This document shows positions 17,056-26,706 of a DNA stretch of 48,092 nt, in pieces (within the stretch, counting starts at the first letter, position 1; each line of letters starts with the position of its first letter). The notes under the pieces were generated by a model. That model did no database searches. It saw only the letters and a program-made list of their open reading frames with translations, and was not told the DNA's origin. Made by a program: the position numbers and the translations under genes. Source of the DNA: Candidatus Omnitrophota bacterium (GTDB lineage: Bacteria > Omnitrophota > Gorgyraeia > JAHJTE01); contig JAGVEL010000009.1 of the NCBI GenBank assembly GCA_020058285.1, positions 1 to 48,092 of the forward strand, written 5' to 3'.

Positions 17056-19107
17056 ATGGCGAAGGTAAGCGTTATTATTTCGACTTATAATCGAGAAAAA
17101 TATTTACCAGAATCAGTTCAAAGTGTTTTAAATCAAACTTTTAGGGATTTTGAGCTTATCGTTATTGATGACGGATCTATAGATGATACAAAAAATATCG
17201 TTATTAATTTTAGCAAGATGTGCCCTGATAAGATCAAATATTTTAATCAGGAACACAAAGGTCAAGCAGCTGCTTTAAATAGGGGGATAAAAGAGGCAAA
17301 AGGGGAATACGTTGCATTTTTAGATAGCGACGATATCTGGTTACCCAACAAATTAGAAGTTTATTTAAATTATTTTAACTCAAATTATGAAATTGCTCTA
17401 ATTGGAAGTCGTATGGGGGTAATAGACGACCAAGGGAAAAAAATAGATAAGCTGAAGCCGATGTCTTCTCCGGGTAGTGATTTTAAAAGTTTGATTGAGA
17501 GAGGCGGGTGCTCAACATCATCTCTGATGGTTAGGAAAATTATCTTGGAAAATTTATCTTTTAATGAACAATTGCGTAAGCATACGGACTTAGATATTTG
17601 CCTGAAAGTTTCTGATCAATATAAAATACAGACATTAGATCAGGTTTTAGCCTTGTATAGAGAACACGATGAAAGTACGACTTCAAATAAGATTAGCTCA
17701 TACCAGGGCCAAATTGAATTTTGGCTTGACGTTATCTCACGTTATAAGCTAAATATTGACGTTAAATTTTGCAGAAAAAAAATATCATATTTATATTATT
17801 TATTAGGGAGAGAATATTCAATAATTAAAGATTATAAAAATAGCGTAAAAAATATTGCTTCCGGGCTCAAATATAATTTATTTCTTGGTAAGGAATTTTG
17901 GAAAAAGGGAGACTTGGAGGGATTAAAATTTATCAAACTCATTAAACCAGATGTTCTATTTTTTGTCAATATTTTTAAATCCATGTTTCTTGTTGATAAT
18001 AATAGAAATGAAGTGAGGATACTTTTTTATGAGTCATCTTCTGGATTTGGTGGTTCTTCCAGAGCAGTTAGTTATATCATTGATTACTTGGATTATAATA
18101 AATTCCATCCATTTCTTGTAATTAAAAATTATGGTCCACAATTTGATAAAATAAAGAAAGTTGTGCCTATTAAACTTAAGTCTTATAGAGGCCATTTAAA
18201 TATTATTTCGGAAGTTTTAAATTTGCTTCGCTTGATTACATCTAAAAAAATTTCGATAGTCCACATCAATACTAATATATCCACAGGTATTCCAGCGATT
18301 CTTGCTGCTAAATTAACAGGAGTGTTTAGTGTTTGCCATATTAGGGAGACGAGGGCTTTAATAAAAAGAGAAAGAATTTTTAGTCATTTGGTAGATAAAT
18401 TTATTATTTTGAACAAAGATGCGTTATTGATATACAATCGGGATATTAAAAAAGATAAGTTGAGTATTATTTATGATGGTTTGGATTTGGAAGAATTTAA
18501 AGATGTAGAAAGTAATTTTCGACAGGAGTTTAACCTCGATTCACATCCGATTGTAGCTGTTTTAGGCAGGATAGTCGAGGGAAAGGGGCAAAAAGAATTT
18601 GTCTTAGCCTGCAGGGAAGCTATCAGAATCATCCCAAGGGCAAAATTTCTCATTATCGGAGAAGCTAAAGGTGCCGAAGATGCCTATTATAATGATTTAA
18701 TTGAATTGGTTTATAGGGAAGGGCTAGATAAAAATGTAATTTTTACAGGCTGGAGAAATGATATTGCGAATGTGATCTCGAGTTTAGATGTGCTTGTATT
18801 GCCTTCTACTACTTATAAAGAGGGATTGCCTAATAGCATAATTGAAGCAATGGCGTTAAGTAAGCCAGTTGTCGCCACGGATATTGCCGGGCCTTCTGAT
18901 ATTGTAGCTGATGGCGAAACCGGATTTTTAGTGCCTGCCGGAGATATTAAGGCAATGGCTGAAAAAATTGTCTATTTGCTTAATAATCCTGATATAGCTA
19001 AAAGAATGGGCGAAGTCGGCAGGAAAAGAGCGCAAGAGTTGTTTGATATAAAGAAGCAAGTTAAAAAAATTGAAGCGATTTACGAAGAGGTTCTTAGTCA
19101 CAGATGA
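17056..19107 (+). CDS. fused GT2-GT4 glycosyltransferase
   Basis: N-term VSVIISTYNREKYLPESVQSVLNQTFRDFELIVIDDGS; C-term LPSTTYKEGLPNSIIEAMALSKPVVATDIAGPSDIV. Confidence 0.9.
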   Translation: MAKVSVIISTYNREKYLPESVQSVLNQTFRDFELIVIDDGSIDDTKNIVINFSKMCPDKIKYFNQEHKGQAAALNRGIKEAKGEYVAFLDSDDIWLPNKLEVYLNYFNSNYEIALIGSRMGVIDDQGKKIDKLKPMSSPGSDFKSLIERGGCSTSSLMVRKIILENLSFNEQLRKHTDLDICLKVSDQYKIQTLDQVLALYREHDESTTSNKISSYQGQIEFWLDVISRYKLNIDVKFCRKKISYLYYLLGREYSIIKDYKNSVKNIASGLKYNLFLGKEFWKKGDLEGLKFIKLIKPDVLFFVNIFKSMFLVDNNRNEVRILFYESSSGFGGSSRAVSYIIDYLDYNKFHPFLVIKNYGPQFDKIKKVVPIKLKSYRGHLNIISEVLNLLRLITSKKISIVHINTNISTGIPAILAAKLTGVFSVCHIRETRALIKRERIFSHLVDKFIILNKDALLIYNRDIKKDKLSIIYDGLDLEEFKDVESNFRQEFNLDSHPIVAVLGRIVEGKGQKEFVLACREAIRIIPRAKFLIIGEAKGAEDAYYNDLIELVYREGLDKNVIFTGWRNDIANVISSLDVLVLPSTTYKEGLPNSIIEAMALSKPVVATDIAGPSDIVADGETGFLVPAGDIKAMAEKIVYLLNNPDIAKRMGEVGRKRAQELFDIKKQVKKIEAIYEEVLSHR

Positions 19108-19123
19108 TCGCCGATAAAAAATC

Positions 19124-21430
19124 ATGAATAAAATTTGTTTTATAATTGATAATTTAAAGATAGCGGGGACGCAGAAGCATCTCCTAAGGCTAGTTGATGG
19201 CTTGGCCAGCAAGGGATATTCTACAGAGATTATTTCACTGGGAGTTAATGATGGGAATTTAATTAAAGACATAGATGCGCCAATTACCTATTTTAAAATG
19301 GATTATATTTGGCAACCGCGTTTTTGGCTGGATTTCGTCCGTTTAGTTAGATTTCTTTCAAAAAATAAACCTTACATAGTTCACACTTATCTTAATACTT
19401 CCAATGTTTTTGGGGTTTTAGCAGCAAAAATAGCCCAAATATCTATAATTATTAGCTCAAGGCGTGATTTAGGCCAATTTCGCTCCAATTTCATCGGAGA
19501 GATTGAGTCCTTCACGGCCAGATTAAGCAATAAAGTTATATGTGCTTCTGAGGCCATTAGACAAAATGTAGCCTTAAGAGAGCGTGTAGATTTAAAAAAA
19601 ATCTCCATTATTAATAATGGAGTTGCATCGCAACTGCCGCTAGATTATAAGACTTCAGAATTGCTAATAAAAGAGACATTGGGTATTAGTCATAAAGATA
19701 GCGTAGTTGGAATAATAGGAAGTTTATTCTGCATAAAAGGGCACGGTGACTTCATTGAGGCAGCAAGGTTAGTTCTAAATGAAATTCCGGATGTGAAGTT
19801 TCTCATCGTGGGAGCAGGGCCACTTAGAAACAGTCTAGAATCCGTAGTCCATAACCAACAGTTAGAAGAAAAAATAGAGTTCTTGGGTCAGAGGAACGAT
19901 ATATCTGAGTTGTTATCTATAATGGATGTGTCGGCGAATGCTTCTTATTCAGAAGGAATGTCTAATACAATTTTAGAGTCGATGGCAGTTGGCGTACCGG
20001 TTGTGGCTACTGCAGTAGATGGTAATCTTGAGACAGTGGTAAATGGTGAAACAGGTCTTTTAGTTCCGCCAAGGAATCCTCAAGCAATGGCAAAGGCGAT
20101 TATCAGAATACTTAAGGATAAAGACTTAGCCGTTAAAATGGGTCAGAACGCCAGAAAGCTAGTTGAGGAAAAATTCAGCCTTGAGCGAATGACTCAAAAT
20201 TATTCAATCCTTTATGATAAGTTAATTAATCCTAAAAGGGTTGGTTATGTTGTATCTCTTTTTCCCTGTTGGTCTGAGACTTTTATATTAAATGAAATTA
20301 TAGAGCTGGAGAAAAGAGGTTTTGATATAACCATTTTTTCTATAAGAAAAGATTTGGAAGAATTTACTCAAGATAAGGCCAAACAGTTACTAAAAAATAC
20401 AAGATATGTTTATTCATCAAAAGTCATAGTTGCTTCATTATACTGGTTACTAAAGCGGCCGTTAGTTTTTATTTCGCTTATTTTTATTGTTTTAAATCAA
20501 AGATACTCACTTATTAGAGAAGCGTTAAAAAATATCTATGTTTTTTTTAGCGGTTGTTATTTTGCTTCTATTGTCAAAAACGAACGCTTAACCCATATAC
20601 ATGCGCATTTTGCCACATATCCGGCTTTGGCAGCATTGGTTATGTCCAAACTAACCAATATTCCATTTACCTTTACTGCGCACGCTCATGACATATTTTT
20701 AGAAAAAACTTTATTAAAAGAGAAGGCCAGAGCCGCAAAGGCTATTATAGCTATTTCAGATTATAATAAGCGCTATGTCAGCGATTATTGCCAGAATGGC
20801 ATTTATTCAAAAATGAAGGTAATCCATTGTGGTTTGGATTTACCTGAATTTGTCAACTTCAACGGAAAACCTAAGGAAAATTTAATTTTAAGTATTGGTA
20901 GATTAACAAAAATGAAAGGTTTTGAATATTTGATTAAAGCTTGTAGTCGGCTTAAAAATCAGATACCAATTCAATGTCGCATAATTGGTGACGGGCCTTT
21001 GCGTGATGAGCTGGAAAGATTAATCATTAATTTAGGAGTAAGAGGCTGTGTAAGATTAGAAGGAGTAATGGACAACAATAAAATAAAACAATTACTACAG
21101 AGTAGTAGCGCTTTTGTTTTGCCCAGTGTTTGGGATGAACAAGATGGCCAGGATGGCATTCCTGTTGTTCTTATGGAGGCAATGGCATCAGGCATTCCTG
21201 TTGTTTCTTCTAATATTTCCGGTATTCCGGAGTTGGTAGAAGATGGCAAGACCGGGCTGTTGGCTGAGCCTAGTAACGTTGAACAACTGTCGCAGAAAAT
21301 ATTGCAGTTATTGAGTGATAAAGAGTTACAAACACGCCTAGCTGAGGCCGGCAGGCGTAAAGTCGAAGAAGAGTTTGATGTTGTTAAAAGTGTTGAGAAG
21401 CTTGTTGGGGTGTTTAGCGATGCGAATTAA
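19124..21430 (+). CDS. fused GT4-GT4 glycosyltransferase
   Basis: two GT4 cores: YSEGMSNTILESMAVGVPVVAT and DGIPVVLMEAMASGIPVVSSNISGIPELVEDGKTGLL. Confidence 0.9.
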   Translation: MNKICFIIDNLKIAGTQKHLLRLVDGLASKGYSTEIISLGVNDGNLIKDIDAPITYFKMDYIWQPRFWLDFVRLVRFLSKNKPYIVHTYLNTSNVFGVLAAKIAQISIIISSRRDLGQFRSNFIGEIESFTARLSNKVICASEAIRQNVALRERVDLKKISIINNGVASQLPLDYKTSELLIKETLGISHKDSVVGIIGSLFCIKGHGDFIEAARLVLNEIPDVKFLIVGAGPLRNSLESVVHNQQLEEKIEFLGQRNDISELLSIMDVSANASYSEGMSNTILESMAVGVPVVATAVDGNLETVVNGETGLLVPPRNPQAMAKAIIRILKDKDLAVKMGQNARKLVEEKFSLERMTQNYSILYDKLINPKRVGYVVSLFPCWSETFILNEIIELEKRGFDITIFSIRKDLEEFTQDKAKQLLKNTRYVYSSKVIVASLYWLLKRPLVFISLIFIVLNQRYSLIREALKNIYVFFSGCYFASIVKNERLTHIHAHFATYPALAALVMSKLTNIPFTFTAHAHDIFLEKTLLKEKARAAKAIIAISDYNKRYVSDYCQNGIYSKMKVIHCGLDLPEFVNFNGKPKENLILSIGRLTKMKGFEYLIKACSRLKNQIPIQCRIIGDGPLRDELERLIINLGVRGCVRLEGVMDNNKIKQLLQSSSAFVLPSVWDEQDGQDGIPVVLMEAMASGIPVVSSNISGIPELVEDGKTGLLAEPSNVEQLSQKILQLLSDKELQTRLAEAGRRKVEEEFDVVKSVEKLVGVFSDAN

Positions 21431-22529
21431 CGTTCTACATATAATCTGGTCCCTGGAAAAAGGAGGAGCCGAGCGCTTTCTGGTTTCCTTGGTAAAACAT
21501 TTTGATCAGACTCGTTTTAATTCCATCGTTTGCTGTTTAAATTGGAAAGGGGAATGGGCGAAGGAACTGGAAGATAATGGCATCAAAGTAATAGCTTTAA
21601 ACAAAAAAGGAAAGTTTGATATCTCTGTAATCTTTAAATTAATCTCTGTAATCAAGCAATACGATATTAGTATTGTCAATACTCATCTTTGGGCAGCTGA
21701 TACCCTGGGTAGACTAGCTGCAATTATAGCCAGTGTACCTGTAATTATTAGCAATGTTCAGAATGTTGATATCTGGAAACAACCCTGGCATAGGTTTATT
21801 GACAAGCTGCTTTCTTATAAAACCATTAAATTTATTGCGGTTTCGCAAGCAGTAAAGCAGTTTTTAATTGGAACAGAAAGCATCCCGGAAGATAAAATTG
21901 AGGTAATCTATAACGGCATCGATATTTCTATGGACCATAGACCATCGACTATTGACTTGAAGCAGCAGTTCGGCATTAGGGTTGATGATATTGTTCTGAC
22001 GGTAGTTGGAAGATTGGTTGAGCAGAAGGGGCATAAATATTTATTTGAAGCACTAAGTATGCTGAATGGTAAATACAGCCTAAAGCTGCTGGTGGTGGGA
22101 GAAGGGCCGCTTAGAAACAGTCTACAGTCCATGGTCAATAGTCTACAGTTGAATGATAAAATTAAATTCTTAGGGCAAAGAAATGATATAGCACAGATAT
22201 TAGAGATTTCTGATTGCTTAGTATTGTCTTCGCTTTATGAGGGTTTGCCTGTATGCGTTTTAGAGGCAATGGCAGCGGGTAAACCGGTTATTGCTACAAA
22301 AGTTGGCGGAATACCGGAATTAGTAAAAGACGGCAAGACAGGTTTTATTGTAGAGCCCAAGAATTCTGAAGTTTTATTACAGGCAATTGATAAGTTGACA
22401 AATTTACCTGATATAGGAAAAGAGATGGGGGCTAGAGGTAGAGAGATAGCAAATAATAATTTCTCTATTATATCAATTGCTAAACATACCAAAGAATTGT
22501 TCCTTGAGTTGTTAGAAAACCATGGATAA
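21420..22529 (+). CDS. GT4 glycosyltransferase
   Basis: LYEGLPVCVLEAMAAGKPVIATKVGGIPELVKDGKTGFIV; ATG 21420 overlaps the preceding stop. Confidence 0.9.
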   Translation: MRINVLHIIWSLEKGGAERFLVSLVKHFDQTRFNSIVCCLNWKGEWAKELEDNGIKVIALNKKGKFDISVIFKLISVIKQYDISIVNTHLWAADTLGRLAAIIASVPVIISNVQNVDIWKQPWHRFIDKLLSYKTIKFIAVSQAVKQFLIGTESIPEDKIEVIYNGIDISMDHRPSTIDLKQQFGIRVDDIVLTVVGRLVEQKGHKYLFEALSMLNGKYSLKLLVVGEGPLRNSLQSMVNSLQLNDKIKFLGQRNDIAQILEISDCLVLSSLYEGLPVCVLEAMAAGKPVIATKVGGIPELVKDGKTGFIVEPKNSEVLLQAIDKLTNLPDIGKEMGARGREIANNNFSIISIAKHTKELFLELLENHG

Positions 22530-22541
22530 GTAAAATTAAAA

Positions 22542-23750
22542 ATGAAAAAATTTATCTTAGCAGCTTTTATTTTATATTTGCCTTTTCAATTAAGACTGCC
22601 AAATATCCCGTTTTTCAATATTATAAATATTTTTTTAGTAATTTTATTTATAGTTTTTCTTTTTGCCAGATCTCCAAACCCTTATGCGAGAAGTATTGAT
22701 ATTCCACTCTTGTTATTTTTAATTATTTGGTTAGCTTCTTTTGCGCACACCATGTTTTATCCCCCCGGGGTTTGGAAATATGCAGTAACTGTTGATTTTA
22801 AGCGGCTTATTTCTCTTGTTTTAGCATATTTTGTTTTTAGCCGTTGCATAAAAGACAAAAAAGATATGAAATTTTTATTTTATGTAAGCTTGCTCAGTTT
22901 AGTATTAGTCGCCTTGCATACGTGGAGAGGCGGGGTATTAGCTGGGCCACATTTTGCAGATTTTAAACGCTCATCTGGTCCATTTGCTCAAGATTGGAAA
23001 GGTTCTGATATTGCCGGAGGATTTTTAGCAACTTTTACACCCTTTTTGTTAGCTTTTACTTTATTGACTAATAAAAAGATTTTAAAATTAGCTGGTTTTG
23101 GAGGATTAGTAGTGTGTAGTTTGGGTCTATTTGCAACTTACTCCAGGGGTTCGATTTTAGCCTTAGGAATAGCCTCTATTATATGTATTTTACTTTCAGT
23201 AAAACAAATTTTAAAGACTTCAAAAATAACCTCTATTATAATTTTTGTAGCATTTATAGGCATAGGTTTAAACTGGGAAAAATGGGTTCCGAAGTCGATT
23301 GTCCATAGAGTGCAAGGAACAACTGTTCAAGAGGAAACATATAGCGGGGAGTTATACCTAGATGAAAGTTCGCAAAGCCGAATGAAAAAATGGGAAGCAG
23401 GATTAGAAATATTTAAAATGAACCCCTTATTTGGGGTTGGTTATAGAATACCAGAATTTATAATGACTGCAGATACTCATAATTCCTTTATTCAAATTGC
23501 TGCTGAGATGGGGATTTTTGGATTTTTAATATTTATTTGGTTTCTTATAAGTATTTTAATAAAAGCAAAATCACTACTAAAAACCGAATTTGACTGGCTT
23601 GGAATAGGTTTTATCGGGTGTGTAATTTCATTTATATTGGTAAATATGTTTTATAGTAATTTTTTTAGAGATACAGTTGTGGGGACTTTTTGGGTATTAC
23701 TGGGTATGTTAGCATCAGCTAAAAAATTTACAATTGAAACAGCAAAATAA
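22542..23750 (+). CDS. O-antigen ligase/polymerase-like (Wzy_C) membrane protein
   Basis: multi-TM; FATYSRGSILALGIASI and NPLFGVGYRIPEF..ADTHNSFIQIAAEMGIFGFLIFI. Confidence 0.88.
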   Translation: MKKFILAAFILYLPFQLRLPNIPFFNIINIFLVILFIVFLFARSPNPYARSIDIPLLLFLIIWLASFAHTMFYPPGVWKYAVTVDFKRLISLVLAYFVFSRCIKDKKDMKFLFYVSLLSLVLVALHTWRGGVLAGPHFADFKRSSGPFAQDWKGSDIAGGFLATFTPFLLAFTLLTNKKILKLAGFGGLVVCSLGLFATYSRGSILALGIASIICILLSVKQILKTSKITSIIIFVAFIGIGLNWEKWVPKSIVHRVQGTTVQEETYSGELYLDESSQSRMKKWEAGLEIFKMNPLFGVGYRIPEFIMTADTHNSFIQIAAEMGIFGFLIFIWFLISILIKAKSLLKTEFDWLGIGFIGCVISFILVNMFYSNFFRDTVVGTFWVLLGMLASAKKFTIETAK

Positions 23751-23763
23751 ACGGGGGTGTAGA

Positions 23764-25992
23764 ATGAAAAGAGGAAATATTTTTAGCGCTTATTTATTGA
23801 TTGTTTTGTTATTGGGCGTAGCCATTGTGTTTATTAGAACACAGACTAATACTGCTGTTAGAATACCTGCGGTTGATGAAAAGGGTATCACTATTGTTAA
23901 GACTACGCAACCTAATGCTCAAGTTAATAGCGCCGCTGGAGCTTATTTGCTTACTCCGTTTGAAACTGAACTTGCTTTGCGTTCTGCCCCGCTTAGCCGG
24001 AAAGGCAACACCGCTGTTAAGGTTGAGCCAGGCAGCACCCAAAGTAACATTGTTAGCAAGGCTTCTGCGGTTAACCTAGCCAGTGCGCAGACTAGTACAG
24101 CGGCAGCAACTCCTACGATTAGTACTGGTTCGGTTAGTACTGGTACAACGCAAACTAAGAAAGCTGGCAAAGGTTCTGGTGGTAGCGTTCGAACTGAGGC
24201 TGCTACTAAGACAACTACCGAAACTCCACCGGCTGCTACTAGCGGCAAGACTCAAGAAAATAAACCTGTTAAGACTGTTCCCGAAGCTAAGGCTAATAAA
24301 GAAACAGCTACTGCAGAAAAGACTAGCAATGTCGTGACAACTCCACCAGTTATTACCTCTCTTCCTGAAGTTCCAGTTGAAGTTCCAAAAAAAACCATAG
24401 AAAGTGCTTTGGTCACTAGTAGTATGAGAACCCTTTATGTAGATGGTTTAAACGGCAACGATGCAACGGCGAACGGTTCTTCTGCAAAACCCTGGAAAAC
24501 TATAAAAAAAGCCTTAGGCTATCTCAAACCCGGTGATGTTCTCTCTATTATGGGAGGAGTGTATAAAGAACGCTTTACTATCAAGAAAAGCGGGACGCCG
24601 GATAGTAGAATTATTATTGGCGCTTTCGGCAACGGAGAAGTTATTATTGATGGTTCACCGGCAATCGGAGAATGGGCACTTGCTACGGACACTGTAGTCA
24701 AAGGTATTTATAAAGCAACTAGTTCTTTTACTCCTAGAGCTATTGTAGTAAATGAACAGCCAATATTCCCGGCTTTTTCTCTTGTAGATATAAAGGAGGG
24801 TGAATGGTATTATGATAAGGTACAAACTACTATTTATTTACTTCCTCCCGCAGGCGTTAAGCCATCTCGGGACAATATTGGAGTAATTTCTGATAACCAA
24901 TATAACGATGCAGTACTTATTAGTGCTGCTAACTACGTTACTTTATATGGCTTGACGGTGAAGTATGCCGGAGGTAGGGGAATTTCTATATTAGGTAGCC
25001 ACAATGAGATCATAAGATGTAATGTTAAATTTAATGGTGGCATCGGAATTAACATGTTTAATACTAAAACATTGCTTTCAACTGATAATATAGTATCATG
25101 GAACCATATTTACCATAACTTTTTAAGGAATTGGCCTCGCGGTCTCTATAAGTGGGGTGGCTGGGGAGGTGGGTCGATAAGCCATGGTACTTCAAATCCA
25201 AAATTCGTAGGTAATGTGGTTCATAAAAATGGAGGCGAAGGATTAGTGGCTTATGATAATAAAGGCGCTTCATTTGAAAATAACATAAGCTACGACAATT
25301 GGAGTGTAAATATTTACGTATCCAGTGAAACTGATTCAGTTATTGACAATAATTTAGTTTTTTCTAGCGAGCCCGATCAAAGGGATTTATATCACAATGG
25401 AGATTCCGCTCCAAATGACAATAGAAACTTTAGGAGATTAAGGCCAGAGGGAATTATGACTGCAGACGAAAGTGCGCCAGCTAGGTTAAATAATATCAAA
25501 ATTACTAATAATAATATAGTTGGCTGCCGCAGAGGAATAAATCATTATGGCAAGGCAACAGGTTCGGGTTTAAAGAATGTTCTTGTGTCTAATAATACAA
25601 TTATTGTTCCTGATGCTGCGGGGGCAGGAGAAAGTTTCGTAGGATTGCAGGTGCCGTATAACAACGGTAATAACAAAAATGTAGTTTTTGAGGATAATCT
25701 CATCTATGCCACCAATGCCAGTACCTACTTGCTATATTTAGGAACTGATCCTACGTTACTTCCGACTATAGAGTTTTCTAATATCACTTTTAAAGGGAAT
25801 ACCTGGTATCACGCCGCTAATCCAAAGCCGTTTCATATAGGACCGGATTATCATACAATTTATGATGTTGTTTTTAATAAGTGGCACACAATATGCGCAG
25901 CTAATTGCTTTGCGGATTCGTATAGCAATATTACGGCAAAAATTAAACCAATATTAGATAAAATTGCCTCAATCAAAGCAACTTATAAATAA
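23764..25992 (+). CDS. membrane-anchored right-handed parallel beta-helix protein with Thr/Ala/Lys-rich linker
   Basis: N-terminal TM, low-complexity linker, YVDGLNGNDATANGSSAKPWKTIKKALGYLKPGDVLSIMGGVYKE, NxI/NNI repeats. Confidence 0.85.
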   Translation: MKRGNIFSAYLLIVLLLGVAIVFIRTQTNTAVRIPAVDEKGITIVKTTQPNAQVNSAAGAYLLTPFETELALRSAPLSRKGNTAVKVEPGSTQSNIVSKASAVNLASAQTSTAAATPTISTGSVSTGTTQTKKAGKGSGGSVRTEAATKTTTETPPAATSGKTQENKPVKTVPEAKANKETATAEKTSNVVTTPPVITSLPEVPVEVPKKTIESALVTSSMRTLYVDGLNGNDATANGSSAKPWKTIKKALGYLKPGDVLSIMGGVYKERFTIKKSGTPDSRIIIGAFGNGEVIIDGSPAIGEWALATDTVVKGIYKATSSFTPRAIVVNEQPIFPAFSLVDIKEGEWYYDKVQTTIYLLPPAGVKPSRDNIGVISDNQYNDAVLISAANYVTLYGLTVKYAGGRGISILGSHNEIIRCNVKFNGGIGINMFNTKTLLSTDNIVSWNHIYHNFLRNWPRGLYKWGGWGGGSISHGTSNPKFVGNVVHKNGGEGLVAYDNKGASFENNISYDNWSVNIYVSSETDSVIDNNLVFSSEPDQRDLYHNGDSAPNDNRNFRRLRPEGIMTADESAPARLNNIKITNNNIVGCRRGINHYGKATGSGLKNVLVSNNTIIVPDAAGAGESFVGLQVPYNNGNNKNVVFEDNLIYATNASTYLLYLGTDPTLLPTIEFSNITFKGNTWYHAANPKPFHIGPDYHTIYDVVFNKWHTICAANCFADSYSNITAKIKPILDKIASIKATYK

Positions 25993-25995
25993 AAG

Positions 25996-26706
25996 ATGCA
26001 AAAAATTTTAATTTATCACTCGATAGGTTTGCAAGTCAGTAGCGAAGCCGGTGCGCAGCTTTATACTGTAACTGAAGAGAAGTTTAGGGAGCAAATGGGG
26101 TATATCGTCCACGGTCCACAGTCCACGGTCCACAGTGAAGTCGCTATTACTTTTGACGATGGGGATATAACTAATTACACGACTGCTTTTCCGATTCTCA
26201 AAGAGTTTGGCCTTAAGGCGTATTTCTTTGTGCTTGCCGGAAAATTAGATCATCCTGATTATCTTAACTCGCAGCAACTTAAAGAAATGAAGGATGCGGG
26301 GATGATTATCGGTTCTCACGGTATGCATCATAAATTTTTGACAGAATTAAGCGATATAGAGCTTGATTACGAATTAAGAGAATCTAAGCAGATTCTTGAA
26401 CAGACTTTAGGTTGCGAAGTCGAATATCTTTCAATTCCCAGGGGATTTTGCAATAATCGCATTATTAGTAAGGCTAAAGAAATAGGCTATAATGCAATTT
26501 TTGCGTCATATCAGGAAAACTTAGATGGTTTTGTTTTTGGTCGCATTTCGGTTAAGTACAACTGGAACCTAGCTCATTTTAAAAATATCCTGAACAATGG
26601 GTTATCTTACAAGGAGAGACTGGAAGAGGCTGTCAAGACTGTAAGCAAGAAAATCCTCGGACCCAGGGTTTACGATAAGATAAGGACGGCGATTTTAAAT
26701 AAATGA
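25996..26706 (+). CDS. polysaccharide deacetylase family protein
   Basis: AITFDDGDITNYTTAFPILKEFGLKAYFFV, GSHGMHHKFL. Confidence 0.9.
   Translation: MQKILIYHSIGLQVSSEAGAQLYTVTEEKFREQMGYIVHGPQSTVHSEVAITFDDGDITNYTTAFPILKEFGLKAYFFVLAGKLDHPDYLNSQQLKEMKDAGMIIGSHGMHHKFLTELSDIELDYELRESKQILEQTLGCEVEYLSIPRGFCNNRIISKAKEIGYNAIFASYQENLDGFVFGRISVKYNWNLAHFKNILNNGLSYKERLEEAVKTVSKKILGPRVYDKIRTAILNK
26107..26134 (+). repeat. in-frame 4x heptamer GTCCAC(G/A)
   Basis: GTCCACG GTCCACA GTCCACG GTCCACA. Confidence 0.9.

Noticed and set aside
23809-24337. overlapping ORFs in other frames of the beta-helix gene
   Set aside because: Explained by the low-complexity Thr/Ala linker, which leaves alternative frames open
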